DNA from: Kingdonia uniflora
Lineage: Eukaryota; Streptophyta; Magnoliopsida; Ranunculales; Circaeasteraceae
Assembly (NCBI GenBank): GCA_014058105.1
Contig: JACGCM010000560.1
Coordinates: forward strand, 4,278,001-4,342,000
DNA length: 64,000 nt
Direction of reading: 5' to 3'
The first letter of the stretch is position 1. Each line of letters begins with the position of its first letter. The position numbers and the translations under genes are program-made. The notes below the pieces were generated by a model, which worked only from the letters and a program-made list of their open reading frames with translations, ran no database searches and was not told where the DNA came from. Shown here one piece after another: positions 1 through 10,699 of the stretch.

Positions 1-83
1 CTAGGGCCTACTCTTGTTGCTCGGCCTCCGTCATCCCTTCGTCCACCTCCTCTGCATCATCTTCCCCCAGTGCCCTTCGCCTT

Positions 84-1377
84 TTACACTGAACAACCTA
101 TGTCTGTTGAACCTTCGGGAATGACCCTACCTTTCCTTTTCTCAGCCTGTATTGGTACCTTCCTCAGCCTCAGTCTCAAAACATCACTAGCCACTTTGAC
201 TACCGGCACTCCTTGCTTCGAGGCCCTTTTCACTTTTGAAACATACTGAACGTTCCTTGGCAAATCATCCTCCCCCATTTCTTCGGGTACTTTCGAATCA
301 CCTTCGCCCTTCCTCTTCTTTAATGGCCTTGGCACAATGGGTACGCTTCGAAGCAGGAAATCTGTCTTCTTTTTTCTCTTCCGCTTGATACCTAAACTCC
401 TGAATACAAAATCCACCCACTCTTTGTCAGAATTGTGTAAGGCATCAATGTAATCCCTCAGATTCACCCACGGTCAATTAGTTGGACCTACAGAAAGCAG
501 AAGTATAATCAATGTCTATTTGAACATTATATCAAAAACAACCTTCGACAAAAAACTTACTCGGGTTATAGACTCTATGATGCAGCCTATAAGAACCATC
601 CCCTTCGACATTCTCAAAATTACTTTGCACCACAATTAGATCCTTATTCTAGCCTCGATCAGTCGAACACAGATTAAACAACCAGGGTTTCTCTGGGTGA
701 CACTGGATATGGCATGTGCCCAGATTCTGGTTTGCCTTCCTCGAGTAAAATGACACGACATCATACCATTCCTTTAACCCCCTCTTCTCACTCCTCAAAT
801 TTTCATTCATGTCCTCTATTACCCTCATCATCTCATAAAAATTTCCATTCATTTGAACCGGGGCAGCTTCCCAAAAATTTAACACCTCTTTCACCACCCA
901 TCGGAGAGGAAGTTGCATTCCCAATCGACTCTGGCCTCTATACGCTGTTATACGCACTCACGGATTTGACTTGAAAGTCTACCCCGTTCTTGTTACATGT
1001 AATGTTACCCCCACCTTCGACAACTCCAACTTGGCAGCAAATCGATGTAATCTCTTTTTATCTCTAGCCGAAATAGAACCCTCGATCCTATCCGACTCTG
1101 TCGAATCATCACTCTGCTCCCCATCTCCCTTTTCACGACCAGAAGGCCCAGCAATACCCTCGCCTCTCTTCCCCCCTCCTATCTCCTCCTCCTTACTATC
1201 CTCACTTACTACCGTCTTATGATGTCTAGTAATCAGAATCCTACCTGCCGAAACTACCACGGCTAAAGGGGCATCAGTTACAATATCTAATACTTCTAAG
1301 TCACTGCCCTCATCCATCAAAGCACGACCAGAAACACTAGCCTGATTTTCTTCAACTTCCTCATCTATCAGCCTCAT
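84..1377 (-). pseudogene. Antisense spliced gene of element A, 'putative gypsy type transposon' domain-like
   Basis: Reading leftward, the first frame (1377-979) is acidic and low-complexity, with SDDSTESD-like stretches and a basic KKRLHRF patch. The same frame continues at 957-649 with a region ending KPWLFNL.STDRG, which resembles the plant family named 'putative gypsy type transposon' (recalled as Pfam Transposase_28). The frame runs on to 561, where a GTAAG donor begins; an acceptor ending CTGTAG lies at 488-489. Joining 561 to 487 keeps the frame into the basic, Lys/Arg-rich ORF ending at 84. In-frame stops near 975, 960 and 475 mark it as decayed. It is antisense to the retrotransposon and has a TATA box upstream at 1846-1857. 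Function is unknown; the family resemblance is from memory of motifs. Confidence 0.6.
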
Positions 1378-2309
1378 TCTCGAAGCTCAACGGGTGCGCA
1401 TCTTATCCAACAGAAGAAGAGGCATGCAATTATCTCGATACATTAGATAATCACGTATCAATAACTTATATCTTATCTACCCCCTCCAACAGATACAAAC
1501 ACTATCGAAAAATCAACCCCAAACACAGTCCCTTCGCCAAAACCCTCAAAATCCTCAAATGGGATTGAACCTAGACATATGAATTCCACCTGTCCTCAAT
1601 TCTAACCTCTCAATAATGAACCCAGAAGATTCTACTTATAGATACAGATGGAGAAGCAGAACAAATTCAAAGAGAGATCAATTAACTAACCCGTGTTAGC
1701 AGAAACACAATCGAAGCCGTAAGTCAGTCCATACCCAACAATAACTTCAACAACTTCACTCAAGCTTCAGAGATAATGGCGTATGTTCTCTCCCTTTCAC
1801 TCTCTGGTTTTCTCTCTATGAACAGTACAATGGTTACTTTCTCCTCATTTATATACCTTCTCAGAAAACTAAAACCTCTTCGATTTTCAAACCACAATCA
1901 TTACCACGCCCCCAGTACTCCAGCTTTTTGGCTATAATGCGCTTAAACTGAATTACCCCTCATATCCCTCACGTGCAAACTGCACGCTCACTTTGAATTA
2001 GCTGTAAATTTAAAGCCTCTCGAACCTTTTCACCCACACTCGAAGCCACCCAGTCAAATCCCAACATCAAATCACAACTTTTCTGCAAAAATGAGAATAA
2101 AATTAATGATTACCCGCATGACACACTGCCCCAGTAGCACGTATCGTCCTGACAGACCAGCTGTCCGGGCTGTCAGTCAATCCAGCCAAATCCAGCAAAA
2201 CCTTTGACACAAACACTTCGCGTACACGAGTAACAGACTATACCGCGTCTCGAACAATCAACAACAGGTACCCTCACAATCAATTCCCAAATATCTTGAA
2301 CATTCGATC
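1378..2309 (-). other. Leader and upstream region of the antisense gene in A
   Basis: No supported ORF. Between the antisense ORF start at 1377 and the minus-strand TATA box at 1846-1857 lies about 450 bases that would be the 5' UTR, pyrimidine-rich on the plus strand just downstream of the TATA. Upstream of it (1860-2309) I see only unstructured sequence. Confidence 0.4.
1846..1857 (-). promoter_or_regulatory. TATA box for the antisense gene in element A
   Basis: On the minus strand the sequence reads GGTATATAAATG, a canonical plant TATA box. A pyrimidine/AGAGAG-rich stretch typical of plant 5' leaders follows within about 50 bases, and the antisense ORF starts about 470 bases downstream. 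The LTR's own TATA is elsewhere and on the other strand, so this would be a separate internal promoter. Inferred from sequence only. Confidence 0.45.
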
Positions 2310-2515
2310 TGTAGATCATTTGACAGCTCAAGATTTTATGTCTTTATTACTTTGACAAATCATATCTTTTACTTCGACAGAGCAGATTTTATACTTCGAC
2401 AGATCAGACCTTTTACATTGACAGATCAAAACTTTTATTTTTGACAGATTAGACCTCCTACTTTGACAGTTCAAACCTGTTACTTCGAAAGATCAAAATT
2501 ATACTTTGAACATTC
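2310..2515. repeat. Degenerate ~27-bp tandem array in element A
   Basis: About seven imperfect units containing TACTTCGACAGATCAGA-like cores follow each other, with variants such as TTTGACAGATTAGACC and TTCGAAAGATCAAAA. It lies in the non-pol 3' region of A, between the antisense gene and the small antisense ORFs. The 3' regions of Tat-lineage elements are known to generate tandem repeats. Confidence 0.6.
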
Positions 2516-2689
2516 ACAATTCTGCTTGCACACAGTACTAAAAAATAATTCAACAGATTATACAACCAACACCCATTTTCATTAACTTCAAAACAATACA
2601 GTACAATTCCAATAGTCCATACAAGTACCTTACATACCACCATATCTAAACAATTACCAAAACAGTTTAAGAGGTCCCTATTTATCATC

Positions 2690-3061
2690 AGGATGCCCCT
2701 CCTCGCACTTAGCCGTAGCAGCAGCATCCTCCTTTCTTCTAGCCTTAGCAGCAGTACCTTCCTACTCTACCATCTCCTCTGCAAAGGACTCCAGCAAAGA
2801 AAAATGATGGCCCTAAAACGGACCCATCATCTAAAAAATCTCTGACCAATAGGTAAAGGACATTCTAGCAATAGGCTCCCCAAGTTCTGCTTCAAAGAGG
2901 TCCGACATCTCCGTATCAATGTCCTGATCGATAAAAAACCTCTGTCGCAGTTCCAATGTCTTCTTACATACCCAAATTACTTTGGCCACAACCCGGTTTG
3001 CATACTTGTTTTTGGAAGAATTGCCGTTGGACGAACCACCATTGGATGAAGAAGCAAACAT
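2690..3061 (-). pseudogene. Small antisense ORF a1 of element A (unknown family)
   Basis: The open part (3061-2831, 76 aa) starts with a Ser/Asn/Gly-rich segment, then a helical stretch with ELRQRFFIDQDIDTEM and GEPIARMSF. Past a stop the reading continues with MMGPF, LLESFAEEM and a charged tail ending HPDDK. The same order of motifs recurs in the A-related fragment at 17430-17094 (QELRQRFLVDQDIDAEM, GEPIAGMSF, MMGPF, LLESFADEM, PDDK), so the reading frame is conserved between copies and is not a chance ORF. It also resembles neighbouring ORF a2 in its DID..MPEL and GEPI.G motifs, suggesting an internal duplication. Function is unknown and the frame is antisense to the retrotransposon. Confidence 0.5.
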
Positions 3062-3780
3062 TACGTTTAGAAGAAGAATGCAGAACTATGAGAAATGCTC
3101 TTCACAACACCCCTTTTTTATACATGAAGTAGCATTTCAACTTTCCCTCTTCCCAAGCCGAATTAATTGCTATCTTCAATTTCCCTCCTTGAAAACTCAA
3201 TAGTCCAACCTCTACAACTTCATAGACATAACAGTTTCATCTGCATGCGCATGGAAACACCATTTACGAGGACACGCAATCGACCAACTCCCCAGTATCG
3301 AACCATCGACCCACACCACCTCCCTGAGTTTTAATTAATACATGGTCAATTATCTTTGACCATATCACTATACTTTGAGGTCACTTTTTCTAGCAGTAAT
3401 CAGTACTACCGTTAACATTCAATGAGATAAATTCGCTTTCGTGCTTACAAGCCTACTCGTCTACAATGACCACCAGATACAATTGCACAAAATTTTAGTA
3501 AAAACATAATTTCCATTCCAATATCCAAAGTACAACAACCAAACCAGCAAATTTATAAACCCAAATACATTCAAACCATAGTAAAAATAGAAACCACCCA
3601 ATACAACCCTACAATACAAAAAAAAAACCCTGCACTATCACCATCACCTTAACCACTGCCTCAAGAAATGCTTACCCTATTTTCAGACGAGCCAGTTCCA
3701 ATTGCCAAGCCTTTCTCCTCAATCTCCACTTCTGCACGAACGAGACACTCAGCCGGAGACGACATGTAGAGGTAGTATTT
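3062..3780. other. Spacer between small antisense ORFs of A
   Basis: No feature beyond A/T- and A-rich runs. The corresponding spacer between the same two ORFs is kept in the 16946-19362 fragment (about 17431-18169), showing recognisable but diverged similarity, including CGTCTACAATG-like and A-rich blocks. Confidence 0.4.
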
Positions 3781-4002
3781 TTAAGCAATAGCAAAATAGT
3801 ACTTCAGGTGCACCCAAAAGTAAGCGTAAGGCTCCCCGTTAATGGGTTCTCTGGCCATCAGCTTCACCAGTTCAGGCATATCCCAGTCGATATCATGATG
3901 GCCGAACAACTTCTCATGCAATTCAGCTGTCTTTTGCCCTATGCGATGATCTTGGGCGAATCCAATCCTCTTTTGGTAGCGCGTGTTCGGAGTGGTGTCC
4001 AT
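3781..4002 (-). CDS. Small antisense ORF a2 of element A (unknown family)
   Basis: I chose the ATG at 4002, giving about 73 residues starting MDTTPNTRYQKRIGF, because the copy in the A-related fragment starts at the equivalent ATG with MDAMPNTRYQQKMGF; the upstream extension differs between copies. Shared motifs are RYQ.K.GF..DR..G.KT, a DIDWDMPEL or ELDWDMPEL block, and GEPINGE. In the middle part it looks like ORF a1 (DID..M, GEPI.G). I do not recognise the family. It lies about 240 bases inside the 3' LTR and is transcribed away from it, so any transcript would come from an antisense promoter. It may be noncoding in this copy; conservation across copies is the argument for a real frame. 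Confidence 0.45.
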   Translation of the reverse strand: MDTTPNTRYQKRIGFAQDHRIGQKTAELHEKLFGHHDIDWDMPELVKLMAREPINGEPYAYFWVHLKYYFAIA

Positions 4003-4240
4003 AGACTTTGTCAAGAAATGAAGAAGGAAAAGAAGAAAATAAAATAGAAGAAGAGTACACAACGTCCCTACCACCTTAACCCATACTTATAACCTCACTT
4101 CATTTATTGCCCTATAACCATGAACATCTCTTTATTACCCTATTTTATTACCTACCCGGGAACAAACAGTCAAATGGTTTAACTTCCAAGGCCAAACAGT
4201 TTTCTCAGCAAATGCCTCTACACCTGTTTTCGAGACCTTC

Positions 4241-4256
4241 GCTGAGAGGAGGCGAA
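4241..4256 (+). other. Polypurine tract of element A
   Basis: GCTGAGAGGAGGCGAA lies directly before the TGTAG start of the LTR. The same tract precedes the LTR at 18620. It fixes the LTR as a 3' LTR in plus orientation. Confidence 0.8.
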
Positions 4257-4991
4257 TGTAGCAGCCTACTCGCATCCTTCAACCCCAGACAGATACTCGA
4301 AGGCTACTTCGAAGCCAACTCGAACGTCTCGAAGTCCAGTCAATCCCCAAACAAGCCTCCTAAAGAACATCCGAAGACGAAGCCTCGACTCAGAACAACT
4401 CTCGAGGACGGACTCCACATCGCAGCAGAAACACTTCGACCATATCCCTACATGGTCGAAGTATGATAGAGCAGACAGCCAGCTTACCAGACAAGATGGC
4501 ACAGTTGTTCGTCCTTACAGCTACAGTGACAGGCCCAACCACTGCTACAGTATCAAAGTACAGAGACAGACCCAACAACTGTTACAGTGACAGTTCTGGC
4601 ATTTCCGACGCCCATACCCACGCCAGAATATCCGGATAGTACCCTTGTAATATGGCATAACCTTGGTGACTCAACCCTTCCTATGTTCTATAAATATGAG
4701 AGATGGGGAACCAAGGGAGGGTTACAAAATTTCCCTCCTGCCCCTTTGTAGTTTACCTTCGATCACCCTGTAATAAGCCAGTACTCGAACCTTTGACTAC
4801 TTGACAAAAATATAAACACACTTAAAAATCCTCAACAGAGGTCGTGGAGAGTCACATTTCAGGCCTCCGCTCAAGTATATTGATTATGGATTATTCAGGC
4901 ACTAGATTTGATTCTTGCATTCCTTTGATTGAAGATTAAACCCCGTGGTGTAAGAGTCGACTTCCCATCGTCACGAAGTTAGGCCCCTACA
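4257..4991 (+). repeat. 3' LTR of element A
   Basis: 735 bp, TGTAG...CTACA. The U3 part has several CGAAG/CTTCGAAG palindromic motifs around 4300-4340. A TATAAATA box lies at 4689-4696 and about 300 bp of R/U5 follow. It aligns along its length with the LTR at 18620-19362. The 3' flank TGTAGGCC makes a near-palindrome at the junction with element B. No PBS follows, so it is not a 5' LTR. Confidence 0.85.
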
Positions 4992-5017
4992 TGTAGGCCA
5001 TGAAGGCTTCTTAAGAG

Positions 5018-7240
5018 GTGGAGATCAACGAGCTGATAGCGGAGGCGGGAAAGAATGTGGGGAAGGTGGTGATCAAGCGTGATAGACTTAGGCGTCACCT
5101 CCAAAAAATAGGGTATTCAAAAGCTGAGGTGAACGACATCATGACTGATATCTATGTTGAGGAGGAGGAAGATGATGAGGTGGAAGCTGTTGTTATTGGA
5201 GTTGTGAAAGGGTTAGATGGTGTCTCTCCCCAGATGGTACAAGATAACCAAGGGGATGACAATGAGCATCCAGAGGAAGTAAATGAGAAGGTAGAGTAGA
5301 ATATTGACTCTATGATTGTATTAATTGTTTGGAATGTTATAATCTGATAGAATATTGTTTATTAGATAGACTTCTATAGGCTAAGATGTTCTTGTAAATC
5401 TTGTTGCAAGAACTTAAAGAAATGCGCCTCAGAATAAAAGACTTAGAGAATGAGCTCGCTAAGGAGAAAAATGCCTCAACGTCCCTGTTGTCTTCCCAAG
5501 TGGAGCTACAGGTTAGAGAATAGCAAGAAACATTTGACTTGTATGCTTTATTGCTCTAGAGCTACAAAGTAAAAATTCAAAGTGTAGAGACAGACAAAAA
5601 CTTGCTAACAGTTTATGGACAAATGTCACTCAATTATGTATAGATAATACCAAAGTATTAAAAAATTTAGAATATAGAGAATGTGCACCTTAGAATTAGA
5701 AGTATATGTTTATTGATTATCATATTAGGACCATACTTCGACCTTTAGAAGTAGTTTCACACAATAGATGCCAAAAAATTTAAATTTTGTTAGAAATAAG
5801 AGGCATTCATTAAGAGAGTGTTCTGAATCGAACTTGATATATTTTATATGTCATCGCAGGTCGAAATGGAGTCAGCTCACTTGAGCGAAGAAGTGACACG
5901 CTAATGTAACCAAGAATTTATGGCAGAGTTTGATAGAATAAGAAAGGCAAATGACGATAGGGAAGATTAACATGTAAAGGTACATTTTAAGTTTGTTAAG
6001 GCAACTCAAACCGCTAATGACCTCACTCGAAAGATCAAGGAGAAGAATGCCAAAATTAGTAAATGGTAAAAAGAACTCGTGGAGATGAAGGAACAGGTAG
6101 CGAAACTCAAAAGCCAGAATGAGGTACTGATGGTAAAGAGTAGAGATGCTGACATTACTTGATACCGTATACAGGCTTTAAAAACATCAGAGAAAGAGTT
6201 ATGCCGTTCTATGGCCAATTTGAAGGACCAAATGATCAGCAAAATGAATAAACAAGTACAAACTCGAGCTGATTTAGTGAGTACCAGAAGCAAACTGGAA
6301 GGATTAAAGAAGAAAATGGTTGAGAAAGATAACGAGCTGAAGAGAGCTCAAGATGACCTATCAAACTTTGAAGTTGTAGTTGAGCAGTTGGCTGTAGCTT
6401 TTCCTATTAAATATATAGAGTTTCGATTAGTGTAAATAAAATATGATGAATTAAATGAGAGGGTGGCACAATTGAAGACTAATTTTTCTCAGGCCAATTT
6501 GCACGCCAGAAATCCCAAAGCCGAGGAGTGCTTGAGGAAGAATAAAGGTGATGCTAGGGTTTCCCTAGTTCAAGGGGATATAGTTAGCCTATCAGTTTGA
6601 ATCAGAGAGCTGGAGGGAAATGTGGCTCGAACTCAAGGTCATGTGCAAAAAGGAAATGAACAGTTGAGGGAGTATCAAAGTAAGTTGGACCCTGCTCTTT
6701 CCAGGAAGCAAGAATTAGAGCGGGTTATTAGAGGTAAGAAGATCTTGATAAAGAAAAAGGATAAACTGTTAAGGAAATCTCCTACTGGAGAAGATTTTAA
6801 TAGGGAACTCAAGGAACTTCATGCTTAGGTGGCAGAATTGAGGATAATTAACCAGGCTGAATCAATTAAAAATAATAAGAAGGTGAATGAGAACATTGAA
6901 TTTATGTCCTGCACATATAATCACATAGAATGGCAAGAAGCACAAATAAGAGGTTGAAATAGCGCCTTCAAGCGACCAGGGAGAATTTCTCTAAAATGGT
7001 TATGCCGGAGGCATTGTACTCAGAGATGTTAATGGCAGTGATTGCCTATTTTATTAAAGATATTAAAAGGTTCGAGTTAGAGAGGAATACCTTACACGAC
7101 TGTTTGTTGAGTAGAGGATGTATTTGAAAAGCTGCTGAATTGGTAGAGCAAGGCAAGATCATTATGACTACTCGAGCTTGAAAATATATGGCTGATTATT
7201 CTCATGTTGTAGGATATAGCGCAGTTGACCTCCCAACAAT
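5018..7240 (+). pseudogene. Antisense coiled-coil gene of element B, spliced, decayed
   Basis: Plus-strand pieces at 5018-5299, 5404-5511, 5862-5980, 6000-6435, 6440-6828 and 6830-7240 read as one long, heptad-rich protein (LKKKMVEKDNELKRAQDDL, QELERVIRGKKILIKKKDKL) with occasional stops. Introns are suggested by TTGTTGCAAG before 5411, GTTAGAG after 5511 and CATCGCAG before 5860. The last part reads ELVEQGK. The gene runs opposite to B's gag-pol and occupies the slot between pol and the 3' LTR, as the antisense gene in A does. Its start is lost at the A/B junction. Function is unknown; a coiled-coil structural role is inference. Confidence 0.55.
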
Positions 7241-7261
7241 AAAAAAGGATCATTTATAGTA

Positions 7262-8170
7262 TCTGTATATGTAACTTGAGAAAGTATATGTCATAGACAT
7301 ATTGAGAGATAAAAACTAGTTTTACCTTTGCCTTATCTTTTGCCTGGTAGAGTTCTTTGATTGAAAACTAGTATTACCTTTATTTTAATGGCAGAGTATA
7401 AATGTCACAGCCATATTGAGAGATGAAAGCTAGTTTTACCTATGTTTTATCTTATGTCTGGTAGAGTTCTTTGATTGAAAACTAGTATTACCTTCATTTT
7501 AATCGTAGAGTATAAATGTCACAGCCATATTGAGAGATAAAAGCTTGTTTTACCTTTGTTTTATCTTATGTCTGGTAGAGTTCCTTGATTGAAAACTAGT
7601 ATTACCTCTATTTTAATCGCGGAGTATAAATGTCGCAACTATATTCAGAGATAAAAGCTAGTTTTACTTTTGCCTTATCTTGTGCCTGGTAGAGATCTTT
7701 GATTGAAAACTAGTATTACCTTCATTTTAATCGTAGAGTATAAATGTCACAGCCATATTGAGAGATGAAAGCTAATTTTACCTATGTTTTATCTTATGTC
7801 TGGTAGAGTTCTTTGATTAAAAACTAGTATTACCTTCATTTTAATCGTAGAGTATAAATGTCACAGCCATATTGAGAGATGAAAGCTAGTTTTACTTTTG
7901 CTTTATCTTATGTCTGGTAGAGTTCCTTGATTAAAAACTAGTATTACCTTTGTTTTAATCGCGGAGTATAAATGTCGCAACCATATTGAGAGATAAAAGC
8001 TAGTTTTACCTTTGCTTTATCTTATGTTTGGTAGAGTTCCTTGATTAAAAACTAGTATTACCTTTGTTTTAATCGCGGAGTATAATAGAGTCGATCAAAG
8101 CTAGTTTTACCGTTACTTTTAATCGGAATAAAGGATGATTGAAAGTTAGTATTACCTTTGTTTTAATCTA
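7262..8170. repeat. ~116-bp tandem array, about 7-8 units, in element B
   Basis: Units begin GAGTATAAATGTC(A/G)CA, followed by CATATTGAGAGAT(A/G)AAAGC, then TCTGGTAGAGTTC and AAAACTAGTATTACC. Unit starts are near 7388, 7507, 7620, 7735, 7850 and 7965, with partial units at both ends. The array lies between the pol end (8348) and the antisense gene. Tandem arrays in the 3' region of Tat-lineage elements are known seeds of satellite DNA. Two subtypes alternate (TCACAGCC and TCGCAACC), pointing to higher-order amplification. Confidence 0.85.
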
Positions 8171-8347
8171 TGTATTGTCTACGTAAGTAGAGATTCGAGT
8201 GGGACAAAACTTAGAAGTTTTAATAGAATAGAAAAGGATGTACATTGTATGGAAATGAAAATCTCACTTTTGGAATGGAAAAAACAAAAGTTTGAAATGG
8301 AGTAGTGCGGGACTTAAACGATAGTACCATTTTAGTCACCTAGTATT

Positions 8348-9260
8348 TTAAGGATTTAAGATATGAACTCCCTCTTTGGTCATGAGGTAATATGATCCCA
8401 GACCAGTGAGACCAGTGATAAGGAATGGACCCTCCCACTTTTCTGCTAGTTTCCCGGCATGTGGCTCTTTTCTATATTGAGGGATTTCACGGAAGACGAG
8501 ATCTTTGATTTGGAAAGTACAGTTTCTGACTCGCCGGTTGTACGAACTTGCCAACATATGGTGATATCGACCTAGGTTAGCGATAATGCGTTCCCTAATC
8601 TCATTGATCCAATTGAGGTTGTAGGCCAATTTAAACTTGTTTTCTTCGTCAGTTAGCTCGTGATTTCAAACTGAATAATAGTATTCTGTTGGAATGATGG
8701 CTTCGGTCCCATAGGTGAGCAGGAATGGGGTACAGCTGGTTGATTAACGTAGAGTGGTACGGTATGCCAATAAGACATGAGGAAGCCCTCGTACCCTATT
8801 TCTTTTTTTCTGTAAGTGAAGCCTCTTCTTGAGTCCATCCACGATAGTTTTGTTATTAATTTTGGCTTGGCCATTGCCTTGAGGGTAGCAGGGAATGGAT
8901 GGTGAGTGGATGATAATGTATTCGTTAAGGAAAGCTATGACTTTTTCTCTAACAAATTATGGCCCATTATCGATATAAATTAGGTAGGGGCATCCGAACT
9001 GAGTAATGATGTATTACTAGATAAAAGATATGGCCTCTTCTTATCGGGTTCGACAGAGTGGCACCGCTTCTACCCATTTTGTAAAATAATATGTAGCCAC
9101 GAGTAGGTATCGGCGGTTACCAGGAGAATTAGGAAATTTGCCGACCATATCGGGCGTCAATCTTTTGAATGGCCAGAGCACCTTGCTTGCATGTAGTTCG
9201 AGTACTAGGGCGCAGATCATTTGTCCATGTCATTGGCATGAACCGCATTTGAGTTAGTAC
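8348..9260 (-). pseudogene. Element B integrase
   Basis: Reads leftward from about 9260. The core shows WPFKRLTPDMVGKF..., then TKWVEAVPL (9080-9180), then PSIPCYPQGNGQA and NKT (about 8840-8920). The C-terminal part (8629-8348) has YHHMLASSYNRRVR, DLVFRE, KLAEKWEGPF and GSYYLMT, typical of the Ty3/gypsy integrase C-terminal domain. Several stops and frameshifts separate these blocks. It lies directly downstream of RNase H as expected for Ty3/gypsy, not Ty1/copia. Confidence 0.8.
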
Positions 9261-9439
9261 TCATTTGCTTGCTTGCGCATGCCTGGCTAGAATACTCCTT
9301 ATGTAATTTCTCTATTTGCGAGTGATCGACCTATGACATGAGAGCCATAAGTTCCTTCATGTAAATCTCTGAGCATTTCGTCTGCTTTCATTCTGGAGAG
9401 GCACTTGAGGTAAGGCTCCGTAATTGAACGGCAATAAAA

Positions 9440-10242
9440 AAGGCTATTTTAATTTATATAGCGCTTTGAGTTGTCGATCAGCTCTCGGCACTCCTTTGGA
9501 CCTGCTGGAAGGGGTCTTTTGCATTCATTGTCGGTACCAAGGTAGGCAAGGATGGGCTTTCGCCAATCGCCGTCTTCCCATTTATCGCCCCTAGTGTTAA
9601 TCGTGCATACAGAAATGCGATCAATGCTTGGGGTTGATATTACTTCGATCTGAAGATATCGAGCTTCTGTTCCCAAGACCCTGGCTAGATAAGCCAAGAA
9701 ATTGGCGTGTCTACTTTTACCTTGAGAAAGATAATCAAGAGTTGCTTGTGCGAAGTTTCTCATCCTATCTGCAATGAGGGTTATGTATTAAATCACCTTG
9801 CCAATTTTCTTGTATTGCTTAGAGTAATGGTGGATGATGAGTAGTGAATCTGTGTAGACTGAGAATTCTGGAACGCCGAGCTCAAGTGCAAGGTCGAGTC
9901 CATGAATGCGAGCTTCGTATTCGGTCACATTGTTGGAGGCTTAAAAATCCAAGCGGATTGATTTTTTAATTTTGCCGTTGTAAGGGGCAATCAATACGAT
10001 TCAAATTCCTGACCCTGTGGGTCCTGCTTATCCATCTGTAAGAGGTCTCCACCCTTTCTTTGCCATCCATTCCGTTTACTCGCCAAATACTTTGGTGGGT
10101 AGATTTTTATAATTTTTTCTGCAAGATCCAGATCGTGCTCTTCCCACTCGGGATCTTCAACTAGAAAATCCGTAAGAAAATTAATAACGGCCTGATACCT
10201 TTTGGAATAACGTTGTTCAAAATTGATATCATGTTTTCCCAA
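9440..10242 (-). pseudogene. Element B RNase H and linker
   Basis: The minus strand reads VTEYEARIHGLDLALELGV, then VYTDS and LLI (about 9790-9940), the plant gypsy RNase H signature with the catalytic-type E and D. The 9763-9449 ORF continues with RNFAQATLDYLSQGKSRHAN and YLARVLG, the linker toward integrase. The 10242-9991 ORF is the upstream part. Stops and shifts break it. Confidence 0.75.
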
Positions 10243-10699
10243 ACTGACTGACTATTGTTGTACTCTCCTGAATTTCTCTTTTTTGAACAAAACTTCCTAA
10301 AGTAAGTAGTTCATCATGGCTTTAACTGAGTGAGCTTTGAAGTAGTACTTAAGTGTAAATAAGAGTTAGAAGAAGCCTCTCAATTTTAAAATATCTCATT
10401 TCTGCTAGAGAAGATTTTGTTGATGAAGTAGATCGGCTTCTCAATTTTTCTTTCAAGTCAAATGAGAACCGAGCTGATTGAAGTATCTGTAACTGTTAGG
10501 TAGATGACAAGTTCCTCATTATCCATCGGGGTGCTCATTATGGGAGACATCCCCAAATAGGTTTTGAGATCCTGAAAAGCTGCCTCGCATTCCAATGTCT
10601 ATTAGATATCTGTATTTGGCTAAAATTTTCTTTGTTTAGTACAACTGTGGAGTAGTAGGAATAGCCAATGACAGCGATTTGAAGATTTTGAAATTAATT

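Larger units (their letters stand above)
1..4991 (+). mobile_element. Tat-like Ty3/gypsy element A, 3' portion
   Basis: This is the 3' part of an LTR retrotransposon that enters from the left edge of the window. Orientation comes from the polypurine tract at 4241-4256 followed by an LTR that starts TGTAG, ends CTACA and has a plus-strand TATA box. No gag or pol is present; they would lie further left. The segment instead carries minus-strand reading frames, a short tandem array and the 3' LTR. Extra ORFs, some antisense, between pol and the 3' LTR are described in the plant Tat lineage of Ty3/gypsy elements, so the lineage is inferred from layout rather than from a polymerase. A related fragment sits at 16946-19362. 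The element abuts truncated element B at 4992, so A may have inserted into B. Confidence 0.75.

Noticed and set aside
2458..2727. 89-residue minus-strand ORF in element A
   Set aside because: Overlaps the repeat array and is out of frame with the conserved a1 reading; no counterpart in A'.
7262..8170. Direct-repeat array as CRISPR-like
   Set aside because: Units are contiguous, about 116 bp, without unique spacers, inside a plant retrotransposon.
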